DNA of 64,000 bases from Selenomonas sp. FOBRC6 (GTDB lineage: Bacteria; Bacillota; Negativicutes; Selenomonadales; Selenomonadaceae): assembly GCF_000286455.1 (NCBI RefSeq), contig NZ_ALKG01000117.1:1-64000 (forward strand). Reading direction: 5' to 3'. The notes under the pieces were generated by a model. That model worked only from the letters and a program-made list of their open reading frames with translations, searched no databases and had not been told where the DNA came from. This document shows positions 56,976 to 64,000 of this stretch, piece after piece. The position numbers were made by a program, and so were the translations under genes. Every line of letters begins with the position of its first letter. The stretch's first letter is position 1.

Positions 56976-58247
56976 ATGTCGAAAAAATCGAATAACCCAC
57001 TCGATCACGTCCGCGTAAAACAGCGCGGGTCCTCATGGGCGTACTACTTTGAGAAGGCAAAAGTTGACGGCAAACGCCGCCGAGGCGAAGGCGGCGGATA
57101 TGCCACAGAGCAGGATGCACGAATGGCTGGAGTTGAGGCATATAATGCTTACATCGGCGGCGGTGCAAAGAAGAACGATGCCAGCATCAGTTTTGCCGAC
57201 TATCTCGATATTTGGTACGAACGCACGCGATTGTATGCACGAAATAACACGTTGGAACTACGAGAGAAGAACATTCGCCTGCATATAAAACCCGCGCTCG
57301 GCGAATATCGTTTATCCTCCCTCTCCCCCGCCATCATTGATCGGTTCGTCCAGCAGAAGCGCAAGGACGGCTATGCCTATGAGACCGTCGCGCGGATCCT
57401 CAGCAACATCTCCACGGCACTCGACTATGCAATCTATCCGATGGAACTGCTGCGGGAAAATCCTGCACGCCTCATCAAGGTGCCGGGCAAGGAGTTTGCT
57501 CCGCTCAGCCGTCGGCAGCCGCGACGGCGCATCGAGGATAGCGAGCTTGCGTTGATCTTCCAGCGGCATCCGTTCGGCTCGACGTTCCACATGCCGCTTG
57601 TGATCGGGCTCTACTTTGGCACACGCATCGGCGAGGCGCTCTGCCTTTCATGGGACAACTGTGATATGCGGCGCATGACGATTGCGGTCACACAGCAAAT
57701 ACAGCGTCTTGCCATGCGCGGAAAGATTGGCCTGCATTACGTCTGCGATCTCAAGACCGACAGCAGTCATCGGATTCTCTCATTCGATGCACAGGTCATC
57801 CTCCCCCTCCTGCAGCGCTGGAAGCGCCAGCAGGCGAAGAACGAGCTCTACTACGGAGAGGATTACTTTTATAACTACATTGTCCCGGCAAAAGACTATC
57901 AAGGACGGGACATCAAAAAGATTGTGTCCTTGGAGAAGGGCTATCCTGCTCCGGGGCCGCGCATTGATATTATCTGCACGCAGCCGAACGGGAAGTACAT
58001 CAAGCCGACGACCTTGGGGTATCAGTGCAAGCGGATCCGCGAGCTCGGTGTCCGAGACTTCGACTTTCACTGCATGCGGCACACGAATCTCACTATGCTC
58101 GGCGAGTCGCAGGCCGCTCCGAATGACATCATGGCGCGCGCAGGGCATTCGGACTATGATACAACGCTCCGCTACATCGAGAACCGCCCGGAGATGCAGG
58201 CCGTCCCCGTGCAGATCATCTCGGGCAAAGTGAAGAACGTACTGTAA
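56976..58247 (+). CDS. int: Phage tyrosine integrase
   Basis: A 423-residue tyrosine recombinase. An N-terminal arm-binding domain (SSWAYYFEKAKVDGKRRRGE), a SAM-like core-binding domain (about 65-165) and the catalytic domain with R217 (GTRIGEA), K260 (LKTDSSHR), H365 and R368 (HCMRHTN), H391 (AGHSDYDTT) and nucleophile Y400 (LRYIENR) are all present. It ends 8 bp before the right arm sites and 157 bp before the att core. GGGAGG lies 8 nt before the ATG. Confidence 0.96.
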   Translation: MSKKSNNPLDHVRVKQRGSSWAYYFEKAKVDGKRRRGEGGGYATEQDARMAGVEAYNAYIGGGAKKNDASISFADYLDIWYERTRLYARNNTLELREKNIRLHIKPALGEYRLSSLSPAIIDRFVQQKRKDGYAYETVARILSNISTALDYAIYPMELLRENPARLIKVPGKEFAPLSRRQPRRRIEDSELALIFQRHPFGSTFHMPLVIGLYFGTRIGEALCLSWDNCDMRRMTIAVTQQIQRLAMRGKIGLHYVCDLKTDSSHRILSFDAQVILPLLQRWKRQQAKNELYYGEDYFYNYIVPAKDYQGRDIKKIVSLEKGYPAPGPRIDIICTQPNGKYIKPTTLGYQCKRIRELGVRDFDFHCMRHTNLTMLGESQAAPNDIMARAGHSDYDTTLRYIENRPEMQAVPVQIISGKVKNVL

Positions 58248-58254
58248 AGCACAC

Positions 58255-58329
58255 GTCTCCCGTTTGTCTCCCTCGAAAATTGGGAGACGAATGGGAGACA
58301 TTTTACTAAAACGGGAGACAAGAAAAACC
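58255..58329. repeat. Right arm-type repeats (GGGAGAC)
   Basis: Two inverted units (GTCTCCCGTTTGTCTCCC, 58255-58272) are followed by direct units TGGGAGACGA (58281), ATGGGAGACA (58291) and AAACGGGAGACAAGAAAAA (58309). The direct group matches the left-end set. Probable integrase arm sites between int and the att core. Confidence 0.7.
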
Positions 58330-58366
58330 TTGCGACCATGAAATACAAGGGTTTACTTCCCTATTT

Positions 58367-58429
58367 TTAGATTCGCCCCGGGTACCATTGCAGGCTCGGG
58401 ATGTCGATTACGTTGTCATTATCAATCAT
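58367..58429 (-). pseudogene. Displaced 5' fragment of rbgA at attR
   Basis: ATG at 58429 opens a 20-codon frame whose first 18 residues match RbgA except Asn-to-Ser at position 12; after PG it leaves homology and stops at TAA. This is the 5' piece of rbgA separated from the gene by the prophage. Confidence 0.9.
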
Positions 58430-58527
58430 TATATATTCCTCTCAGACGTTGATTTTACTGGCGTTCATCATCATGCGAATATATGGTGCAAGAAAATCAT
58501 AATTCATCATTATCCATACTATACCAT
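58375..58527. other. attR region with rbgA leader homology
   Basis: Aligned with 23666-23822; identical core at 58404-58434. The rbgA-type ribosome site and TATAGT -10 box (on minus, near 58520) are retained. With the right arm repeats this accounts for the 326-bp gap after int. Confidence 0.9.
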
Positions 58528-58531
58528 AAAA

Positions 58532-58557
58532 CCGCCCGGAGCATCACCTCCGGACGG
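58532..58557 (-). terminator. Hairpin copy 2, terminator after the toxin gene
   Basis: On the minus strand CCGTCCGGAG pairs with CTCCGGGCGG and is followed by TTTTA, 16 bp after the toxin stop. It is nearly identical to the hairpin at 56865-56890. Confidence 0.65.
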
Positions 58558-58573
58558 TCAAAACGAAATTTTT

Positions 58574-58921
58574 CTATTCGATTCCATGACGCTCCATATA
58601 CCGCATGAGCAGATCAGTTACGTTGTCCCAATCATCATCGGATACCTTCCCGAGTTTCTTCAGAAAGTCATATACGGGAATGACGATCGTTTTGCTGATC
58701 CGCGCTGTCGAAATATGCTCCAAGGGAATTTCTGCCCAGTCAAACATCTCGATGTCATATTCGTCTCGCGGCACTGTCGAAGTGAACGGAACTGACATTA
58801 CGACGGCTCTATCGCCATCAACATCAATAACCAGAACAGGGCGATACTTTCCCTCATTGGGGTGATCCTCATACCGAACCCAAGCAGACCATACTTCGCG
58901 CTCTTTAATTCGCCGTTGCAA
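58574..58921 (-). CDS. PemK/MazF-like toxin
   Basis: A 115-residue protein from TTG 58921 (GGAGG 9 nt upstream, inside the preceding gene). It shows the MazF/PemK fold pattern: REVWSAWVRYEDHPNEGKYR, PVLVIDVDGDRAVVMSVPFT and ISTARISKTIVIPVYDFLKK. Family members are mRNA-cutting toxins; here the KYRPVLVID and SKTIVIP strands are good but function is inferred. The longer ATG frame from 58978 lacks a ribosome site. Confidence 0.75.
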   Translation of the reverse strand: MQRRIKEREVWSAWVRYEDHPNEGKYRPVLVIDVDGDRAVVMSVPFTSTVPRDEYDIEMFDWAEIPLEHISTARISKTIVIPVYDFLKKLGKVSDDDWDNVTDLLMRYMERHGIE

Positions 58922-59099
58922 CGTACCGAGCCTCCTGATGATCGCTCTTGTGCTGATCGGCATCCCACACCGTATCATTCATCCAAGGATCATCCTTTGG
59001 GAAGATACAATGCCCTTGCGCATCATGCTTGCAGTTGTCATACGCCACTGCATACATTTCACGGCGATGCTTCTCCATGAATTTCTGAAAGTCTCGCAT
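58905..59099 (-). CDS. Small partner of the PemK-like toxin (putative antitoxin)
   Basis: A 64-residue protein, MRDFQKFMEKHRREMYAVAY, with DNCKHDAQGHCIFPKDDPW and an acidic/His C-terminal tail. It overlaps the toxin start by 17 bp and carries the toxin ribosome site, as in toxin-antitoxin pairs. It does not look like MazE, PemI or a ribbon-helix-helix protein. GGAGG precedes ATG 59099. The antitoxin role is inferred from position. Confidence 0.55.
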   Translation of the reverse strand: MRDFQKFMEKHRREMYAVAYDNCKHDAQGHCIFPKDDPWMNDTVWDADQHKSDHQEARYVATAN

Positions 59100-59125
59100 T
59101 GCGTCCACCTCCTATGTTTATCCAT

Positions 59126-59131
59126 ATTATA
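59126..59131 (-). promoter_or_regulatory. -10 box of the toxin pair
   Basis: On the minus strand TATAAT lies 27 bp before the small partner ATG. No convincing -35 was found. Confidence 0.45.
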
Positions 59132-59176
59132 TCAGATTTATACAGATAATGATAGATGGTTAGTGATTAAGATAAA

Positions 59177-59245
59177 AACCGTCCGGGGATACAGGCTGTT
59201 CCTTTGTAGATTATCTCTCCGGCAAGGTGAAGAATGTACTGTAAA
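59177..59245 (+). pseudogene. Decayed 3' end of a second, related integrase
   Basis: About 100 bp from 59177 aligns with 58182-58281, the 3' end of int plus the following arm region, at roughly three-quarters identity. Recognisable are the codons for NRP..QAVP, then GGCAAGGTGAAGAATGTACT against the int stop region. It has an in-frame TAG and a 2-bp insertion, so it is dead. The remnants of TGTCTTCC units after it echo the arm repeats. Confidence 0.8.
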
Positions 59246-59297
59246 ATACTTGTCTTCCACGTGTTTCCATCGAAAATCATTTTCTCACGATGTCCAT

Positions 59298-60698
59298 TCA
59301 AATGGATTTTCGCATAAGAAGCGCCACATTTTCAACATGCGAAGTCTGCGGAAATAAATCTACGGGCTGGACTTCCTGCGTGATATAGCCGAGGTCTTTT
59401 AATATGGCGAGGTCACGCGCGAGTGTGGCGGGATTGCATGAGACGTAGACGATGCGCTGCGGTTTCATGTTGGCGAAGGTGCGGAGGACGATTTCGGTGC
59501 AGCCGGCACGCGGCGGATCGACGACAACGACATCGGGACGGATACCCTGCTTGTAGAGTGCCGGCATAACGGCAGTGGCATCGCCCACAATGAATTCGGC
59601 GTTCTTCACGTGATTGTCGCGTGCATTTTTCCGTGCATCGAGGATGGCGGGCTGCACGATCTCGATGCCGTAGACCTTGCGCGCCTTCTGTGCAAGGAAG
59701 AGGGTGATCGTGCCCGTTCCACAGTAGGCGTCGATGACGGTCTCTGTGCCGTGCAGATCGGCATAGGTGAGTGCCTGCTCGTAGAGACGCTCCGCCTGCC
59801 TCGTATTGACCTGAAAAAAGGAGCGCGGGGAGATGTGAAAGTTCAGCCGTCCCAAGGTATCCAAAATGGTTGGTCTGCCCCACAGCAACTCGGTATCACG
59901 CCCCATAATGACGTTGTTCCGATAGGTCTGGATGTTCTGATGCACGCTGACGAGATGCGGCAGCCGTTCGCGCAGCAGACGGACAAAATCTTTGGCACGC
60001 GGCAGCTGCTTGGTCGCTGTGACAATGACTGCCATCAGCTCGCCCCTGCGTCCGACGCGTCCGACGATGTGGCGCAGGATACCCTTGTGCGTGTCCTCGT
60101 TGTAGACGGGGATGTGCAGTTTTTCGGCAACCTCGTGCACGGTGTTTGCGAGTTCGTTGTTCGCACTGCGCTGGATGTGGCAGTTCTCCGTGTTGATGAT
60201 ACGATGGCTGCCCTGCGCGAAGCAGCCGACGACGAGCCGCCCCTTATGCAGGCCGATGGGAAACTGCATCTTGTTCCGATAGTTCCATGTGTCGTCTGCG
60301 CGCAGAGTTTCGTTCACGAGAATCTGCGGCAGTTTGCCGATATGCGTCAACGCGTCCACTACCTGCGCGCGCTTGGCGTGCAGCTGCTCCTCATAGGAAA
60401 GGTGCTGAAGCTGACAGCCGCCGCATTCGTCGTAGATTTCACAGAGCGGTGTGACGCGTGCAGGGCTCTCTTGCAGGATTTTCTGGATGCGTCCACGTGC
60501 ATAGGTCTTTTTAACCTCTTCGATTACAGTAAGAACGCGTTCATTCGGCAATGCCTGCGGGATAAATACGGTGAAGTTTTCGTATCGTCCGACGCCCTCA
60601 CCACTCGTTCCCAATCGCTCAATGCGGATTTCATAGACCTGCCCCCTGCGGACGGGAATCATCTCTGCGGGTCGCTTCGTCTTCTCTTTCGCTTTCAT
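59298..60698 (-). CDS. rlmD: 23S rRNA (uracil-5-)-methyltransferase, RumA/RlmCD family
   Basis: A 466-residue protein: TRAM domain (YEIRIERLGTSGEGVGRYEN), the iron-sulfur cysteines in CEIYDECGGCQLQHL near 82-91, SAM motifs TVIDAYCGTGTITLFLA and VVVDPPRAGC, and the catalytic cysteine in VYVSCNPATLARDL near 424. Gram-positive members methylate U747 and/or U1939. It overlaps the phosphatase gene by 4 bp. Confidence 0.93.
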   Translation of the reverse strand: MKAKEKTKRPAEMIPVRRGQVYEIRIERLGTSGEGVGRYENFTVFIPQALPNERVLTVIEEVKKTYARGRIQKILQESPARVTPLCEIYDECGGCQLQHLSYEEQLHAKRAQVVDALTHIGKLPQILVNETLRADDTWNYRNKMQFPIGLHKGRLVVGCFAQGSHRIINTENCHIQRSANNELANTVHEVAEKLHIPVYNEDTHKGILRHIVGRVGRRGELMAVIVTATKQLPRAKDFVRLLRERLPHLVSVHQNIQTYRNNVIMGRDTELLWGRPTILDTLGRLNFHISPRSFFQVNTRQAERLYEQALTYADLHGTETVIDAYCGTGTITLFLAQKARKVYGIEIVQPAILDARKNARDNHVKNAEFIVGDATAVMPALYKQGIRPDVVVVDPPRAGCTEIVLRTFANMKPQRIVYVSCNPATLARDLAILKDLGYITQEVQPVDLFPQTSHVENVALLMRKSI

Positions 60699-61363
60699 CG
60701 CTCTGCAAATGTCACCTTTTCAAATAATTCCATTGGATGTTTTAGGAGGATATCTGCGCCGTGCTCGGTCAGTTCCTCAGCCGGACGGAAGCCCCAAAGG
60801 ACACCGACAGCAAACGTCCCGGCATTGCGTGCCGTATCCATATCCACGCTTGTGTCGCCGAAATACAGAGTCTTATCCCCCGTAACGCCCATATTATTCA
60901 TGATATGAAGCACCTTGCTCGGGTCGGGTTTGCGCGGAAGACCGTCCTGATCGCCAATGATTTCGCAGAACATGTCGCGCGGAAACAGCTCCTCCATGAT
61001 TGCCTCTGCCGCAGACTGATGCTTATTGGTGCAGACTGCCATCGGAATGCCGCATCGCTGCAGTTCCTCCAGCATCTCCATGATTCCCTCATACGGTTTC
61101 GTCTGATCGAGCAGATGAGCAGCATAGCGTTCCTTGTACTCCGCCATAAAATCACGCACAAATGCTGCATCCGATGCACGGTCTTTGGGCAGAATCCGCT
61201 CGATAAGTCTGCTCGATCCATTGCCAACAAAATAGCGGTATGCCTCCACATCATGTATGGGAAATCCATGCCTGCGGAGGACGGCGTTCGCACTGTCCGC
61301 AAGATCGTCCAGCGAGTTGACCAACGTGCCGTCCAGATCAAATATGGCAGCTTCATACTGCAT
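60695..61363 (-). CDS. HAD-family phosphatase (phosphoglycolate phosphatase-like)
   Basis: A 222-residue HAD hydrolase: motif I FDLDGTL (8-14), a helical cap, motif II VCTNK near 112, motif III KPDPSKVLHIM and motif IV YFGDTSVDMDTARNAG. Closest in layout to Gph/PpaX; substrate not determined by sequence. AAAGGAGGG precedes the ATG. Confidence 0.9.
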   Translation of the reverse strand: MQYEAAIFDLDGTLVNSLDDLADSANAVLRRHGFPIHDVEAYRYFVGNGSSRLIERILPKDRASDAAFVRDFMAEYKERYAAHLLDQTKPYEGIMEMLEELQRCGIPMAVCTNKHQSAAEAIMEELFPRDMFCEIIGDQDGLPRKPDPSKVLHIMNNMGVTGDKTLYFGDTSVDMDTARNAGTFAVGVLWGFRPAEELTEHGADILLKHPMELFEKVTFAER

Positions 61364-61383
61364 GGAAATACCCTCCTTTGAAA

Positions 61384-61414
61384 AAACAGCCTTTCCCCTG
61401 CGGAAAGGCTGTTT
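61384..61414 (-). terminator. Terminator after gatB (bidirectional)
   Basis: AAACAGCCTTTCC (61384-61396) pairs with GGAAAGGCTGTTT (61402-61414), with T-rich sequence on both outer sides. It separates gatB from the phosphatase gene. Confidence 0.9.
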
Positions 61415-61422
61415 TCGTGCTG

Positions 61423-62862
61423 TCAGCCGAGTTTTTTTGCCAAGAGTTCGTTGACCATCTGCGGGTTTGCCTTGCCCTTGGAGTGCTTCATGACCTGTCC
61501 GACAAGTGCCCCGATTGCCTTCTTATTGCCCCCCTTGTAGTCCTCGACCGCCTTCGCATTTGCGGCGATGACCTGCTCGACAATATCCTCGATTTCCTTT
61601 GTATCCGTGATCTGGACAAGCCCCTTGTCCTTCACAATTTTTTCGGGCGCATCGGGCGATGTCCACATCTCCTTGAACACGGTCTTGCCTATTTTCGAGG
61701 AGATTGTACCCTTTGAAATGAGGAGAATCATTTCGCCGAGGCGCTTTGCATCGACAGGAGATTCCTCGATGGTCTTGCCCTCTGCGTTAAGGTTTTTCGC
61801 GAGATCGCCCATCAGCCAATTTGCCGCGAGCTTTGCGTCCGCTCCTGTCGCCGTGATGGCATCGTAGTACTCCGCCATTGCGCGCGAACTCGTAATGATC
61901 CCTGCGTCATAGGCAGAGAGCCCCGCCTCGTCCATCAGACGTACACGTCTCGCGTCGGGCAGCTCGGGCAGCTCCTTACGGATTGCCTCGATCTCCTCTG
62001 CGCTCGTCACGATCGGCGGCAGGTCAGGCTCCGGCATATAGCGGTAGTCGTGCGCCTCCTCCTTGCTGCGCATGGAGAGTGTGATGCAGCGCTCGGGATC
62101 CCATGTGCGGGTCTCCTGTATGATATGACCGCCGTCCTCGAGCACCTCGGTCTGGCGCTCGATCTCGTAGTTGATAGCATCCTCGAGTGCCTTGAAGGAG
62201 TTGATGTTCTTCATCTCCGTGCGCGTGCCGAGTACGTCCGAGCCGACGGGACGCAGGGAGACATTGATATCCGCACGGAGATTCCCCTCCTCCATACGGC
62301 AGTTGGAGACATCGATGTACTCCATGATCGTCTTGATCTTCTCCATGTAGGCGCGCGCCTCTTCCGCCGAAGACATATCCGGCTCGGAGACAATCTCAAG
62401 CAGGGGCACGCCCGTACGGTTGTAATCCACGTTGGACGAGGAGGAATCCTTGATCGTCGTGCCGGAGTGCACGAGCTTCCCTGCGTCCTCCTCCATGTGG
62501 ATGCGCGTCAGACGAATGCGTTTCTTGCCCGCCTCCGTGTCGATGTCCACCCAGCCGTGCTCCGCAATCGGGAGGTCGAACTGCGAAGTCTGGAAGTTCT
62601 TCGGCAGGTCTGGGTAGTAGTAGTTCTTGCGATCAAACTTGCTGTACCCGTTAATCGTACAGTTTGTCGCCAGCCCCGCCTTGATAGCATAGTTGACAAC
62701 CTGACGGTTGACGACGGGCAGTACGCCGGGGAGTCCGAGGCAGACGGGACAGACGTGCGTGTTCTGATCTGCGCCGAATCCCGTGGCGCAGCCGCAGAAA
62801 ATCTTGGTCTTGGTCTTGAGTTCGCAGTGAATCTCAAGGCCGATGACAGTTTCGTATTTCAT
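61423..62862 (-). CDS. gatB: Asp/Glu-tRNA amidotransferase subunit B
   Basis: GatB binds misacylated tRNA and activates the side-chain carboxylate in the GatCAB complex. The 479 residues show [20 protein letters not shown], the zinc-site area with CVCLGLPG-type sequence (CPVCLGLPG), [15 protein letters not shown], and the C-terminal YqeY-like tail ([20 protein letters not shown]). ATGA overlap with gatA. Confidence 0.97.
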   Translation of the reverse strand: MKYETVIGLEIHCELKTKTKIFCGCATGFGADQNTHVCPVCLGLPGVLPVVNRQVVNYAIKAGLATNCTINGYSKFDRKNYYYPDLPKNFQTSQFDLPIAEHGWVDIDTEAGKKRIRLTRIHMEEDAGKLVHSGTTIKDSSSSNVDYNRTGVPLLEIVSEPDMSSAEEARAYMEKIKTIMEYIDVSNCRMEEGNLRADINVSLRPVGSDVLGTRTEMKNINSFKALEDAINYEIERQTEVLEDGGHIIQETRTWDPERCITLSMRSKEEAHDYRYMPEPDLPPIVTSAEEIEAIRKELPELPDARRVRLMDEAGLSAYDAGIITSSRAMAEYYDAITATGADAKLAANWLMGDLAKNLNAEGKTIEESPVDAKRLGEMILLISKGTISSKIGKTVFKEMWTSPDAPEKIVKDKGLVQITDTKEIEDIVEQVIAANAKAVEDYKGGNKKAIGALVGQVMKHSKGKANPQMVNELLAKKLG

Positions 62863-64000
62863 GCCCTTCCTCCAATCGGCGCCATTTTCGTATGAAAGTC
62901 ATGTCCCTGCTCATAGGCGTATGCCGCGCGCAGGATCGTCTCCTCGGCGAGCGGACGCCCGATGATCTGGAGTCCGATGGGAAGTCCGGCAGCGGTGAAG
63001 CCGCAGGGTACGGAGATGCCCGGGAGCCCCGCGAGGTTGACCGGAACAGTCGAAATATCCTGCAGGTACATTTGGAGTGGATTTGACATCTCTCCGATTT
63101 TATAGGCGGGCGTTGGCGCGGTCGGCGTCATGATGACATCGACCTCCTCAAAGGCGCGCGTGAAGTCCTGCTGAATGAGCGTCCGTACCTTGAGGGCCTT
63201 GAGATAATAGGCATCGTAGTAGCCTGCGGAAAGGGCATAGTTGCCGATGAGAATGCGGCGCTTGACCTCTGCGCCGAATTTCTCCGTGCGCGTGCGCGTC
63301 ATCATGTCAACGAGATCCTCGCCGTCCACGCGTGCACCGTAGCTGACGCCGTCGTAGCGTTCGAGATTCGTCGCAGCCTCGGCGGGCGCAATCAGATAGT
63401 AGGTCGATACGGCGTAGTCCGTATGCGGCAGGGAGATCTCTCTGACCTCCGCGCCCATCGCTTCAAAGTCGGAAATCGCCTTGCGGACGGATGCCTCTAC
63501 CTCGCCATCCATGCCTGCAACAAAATACTCCTTGGGCAGACCGATCTTCAGCCCCTTCACATCTGCACGAAGTGCTTCTGTATAGTCAGGAACAGCTGCC
63601 TTGCTTGCGGTCGAATCCATCACATCATGCCCTGCAATCACGTTCATGATATGTGCCGCATCCGTGACATCGCGCGTGAGAGACCCAATCTGATCGAGTG
63701 AGGAGGCATATGCCATGAGCCCATACCGGGAGACACGACCATAGGTAGGCTTGAGTCCGACAATGCCGCAGAACGACGCCGGCTGACGGATCGATCCACC
63801 CGTATCACTGCCCAGCGCCCAGATTGCCGTACCCGCCGCAACCGCCGCCGCGCTGCCACCCGAGGAGCCGCCGGGGACACGCGTTGTATCCCACGGATTG
63901 TGCGTCGGCTGGAATGCCGAGTTTTCCGTTGAGCCGCCCATTGCAAACTCATCGAGATTGACTTTACCAAGGATGACGGCATCCTCATCATGCAGCTTCG
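62859..64000 (-). CDS. gatA: Asp/Glu-tRNA amidotransferase subunit A (5' end outside window)
   Basis: GatA is the amidase that frees ammonia from glutamine. The frame is open to the right edge, so the N-terminus, including the catalytic lysine of KD-type motifs, is missing. Visible are [20 protein letters not shown], the Gly/Ser amidase signature [14 protein letters not shown] with its catalytic serines, [16 protein letters not shown], and the C-terminal [14 protein letters not shown]. It forms an operon with gatB. Confidence 0.96.
   Translation of the reverse strand, partial: KLHDEDAVILGKVNLDEFAMGGSTENSAFQPTHNPWDTTRVPGGSSGGSAAAVAAGTAIWALGSDTGGSIRQPASFCGIVGLKPTYGRVSRYGLMAYASSLDQIGSLTRDVTDAAHIMNVIAGHDVMDSTASKAAVPDYTEALRADVKGLKIGLPKEYFVAGMDGEVEASVRKAISDFEAMGAEVREISLPHTDYAVSTYYLIAPAEAATNLERYDGVSYGARVDGEDLVDMMTRTRTEKFGAEVKRRILIGNYALSAGYYDAYYLKALKVRTLIQQDFTRAFEEVDVIMTPTAPTPAYKIGEMSNPLQMYLQDISTVPVNLAGLPGISVPCGFTAAGLPIGLQIIGRPLAEETILRAAYAYEQGHDFHTKMAPIGGRA

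Larger units (their letters stand above)
23695..58434. mobile_element. Siphovirus (HK97-type head) prophage integrated in the 5' end of rbgA
   Basis: A 31-bp identical core occurs at 23695-23725 and 58404-58434. Between the cores lie integrase, repressor/Cro switch, antirepressor, recombination and replication genes, late regulator, HNH, small and large terminase, portal, ClpP-like protease, capsid, tail genes with a frameshifted chaperone and a tape measure, holin and amidase. No structural gene is visibly broken, so the prophage may be inducible (inference). The lytic genes run on minus; the lysogeny genes and cargo run on plus. Confidence 0.95.

Noticed and set aside
58574-58978. 134-residue version of the PemK-like toxin from ATG 58978
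   Set aside because: The ATG lacks a ribosome site, whereas TTG 58921 has GGAGG at 9 nt and gives the normal toxin length.
58248-59297. tRNA gene as integration target
   Set aside because: No cloverleaf-like sequence at either att site; the shared sequence is the rbgA 5' end.

Overview
The window is chromosomal DNA of a high-GC member of the Firmicutes, most likely a diderm Negativicute of the Selenomonas type. The basis is gene content and order: an AddA/AddB recombination enzyme, the run ylqF(rbgA)-rnhB-ylqG-like-ylqH-like-yraN, GatA/GatB, and a CBS/DRTGG manganese pyrophosphatase. No rRNA or tRNA gene and no CRISPR array was seen, so the assignment is an inference.

The left chromosomal part (1-23.7 kb) is almost entirely on the minus strand. 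In order of transcription it reads: rbgA, rnhB, a FliK-like protein, an FlhB C-domain stub and yraN; then the pyrophosphatase; then pcrA, ligA and deoC; then sbcD, sbcC, addB, addA and a DUF364 protein that runs off the left edge. Most of the repair genes overlap by a few bases. The right chromosomal part (59.3-64 kb) holds gatA (cut by the edge), gatB, a HAD phosphatase and rlmD, also on minus.

Between them lies a complete-looking siphovirus prophage of about 34.7 kb (about 23.7-58.4 kb). It is inserted in the 5' end of rbgA: about 150 bp of rbgA leader and first codons occurs in diverged form at both ends, with a 31-bp identical core. The plus-strand lysogeny/cargo arm (51.9-58.2 kb) carries a CI-like repressor, an ImmA peptidase with zinc ribbons, a low-GC OLD-like ATPase, a DNA adenine methylase, a Fic protein and the integrase. 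The minus-strand lytic arm starts at a Cro-like gene and runs through two antirepressor-type ORFs, an excisionase-like HTH protein, a recombination/replication set (Gp157, ERF, SSB, helicase, VRR-NUC, primase-helicase), a candidate origin, a late regulator, HNH, terminase, HK97-type head, tail genes and a lysis cassette. Repressor and Cro-like genes diverge across a textbook switch region.

Outside the right att site, a PemK/MazF-like toxin with an unfamiliar partner and the decayed 3' tail of a second, related integrase show that an older element used the same locus. The most unusual things are two candidate small RNAs (one beside the OLD-like ATPase, one antisense in the early operon), the GTTCCC-repeat origin candidate, the duplicated antirepressor module, and the att site that rebuilds rbgA.
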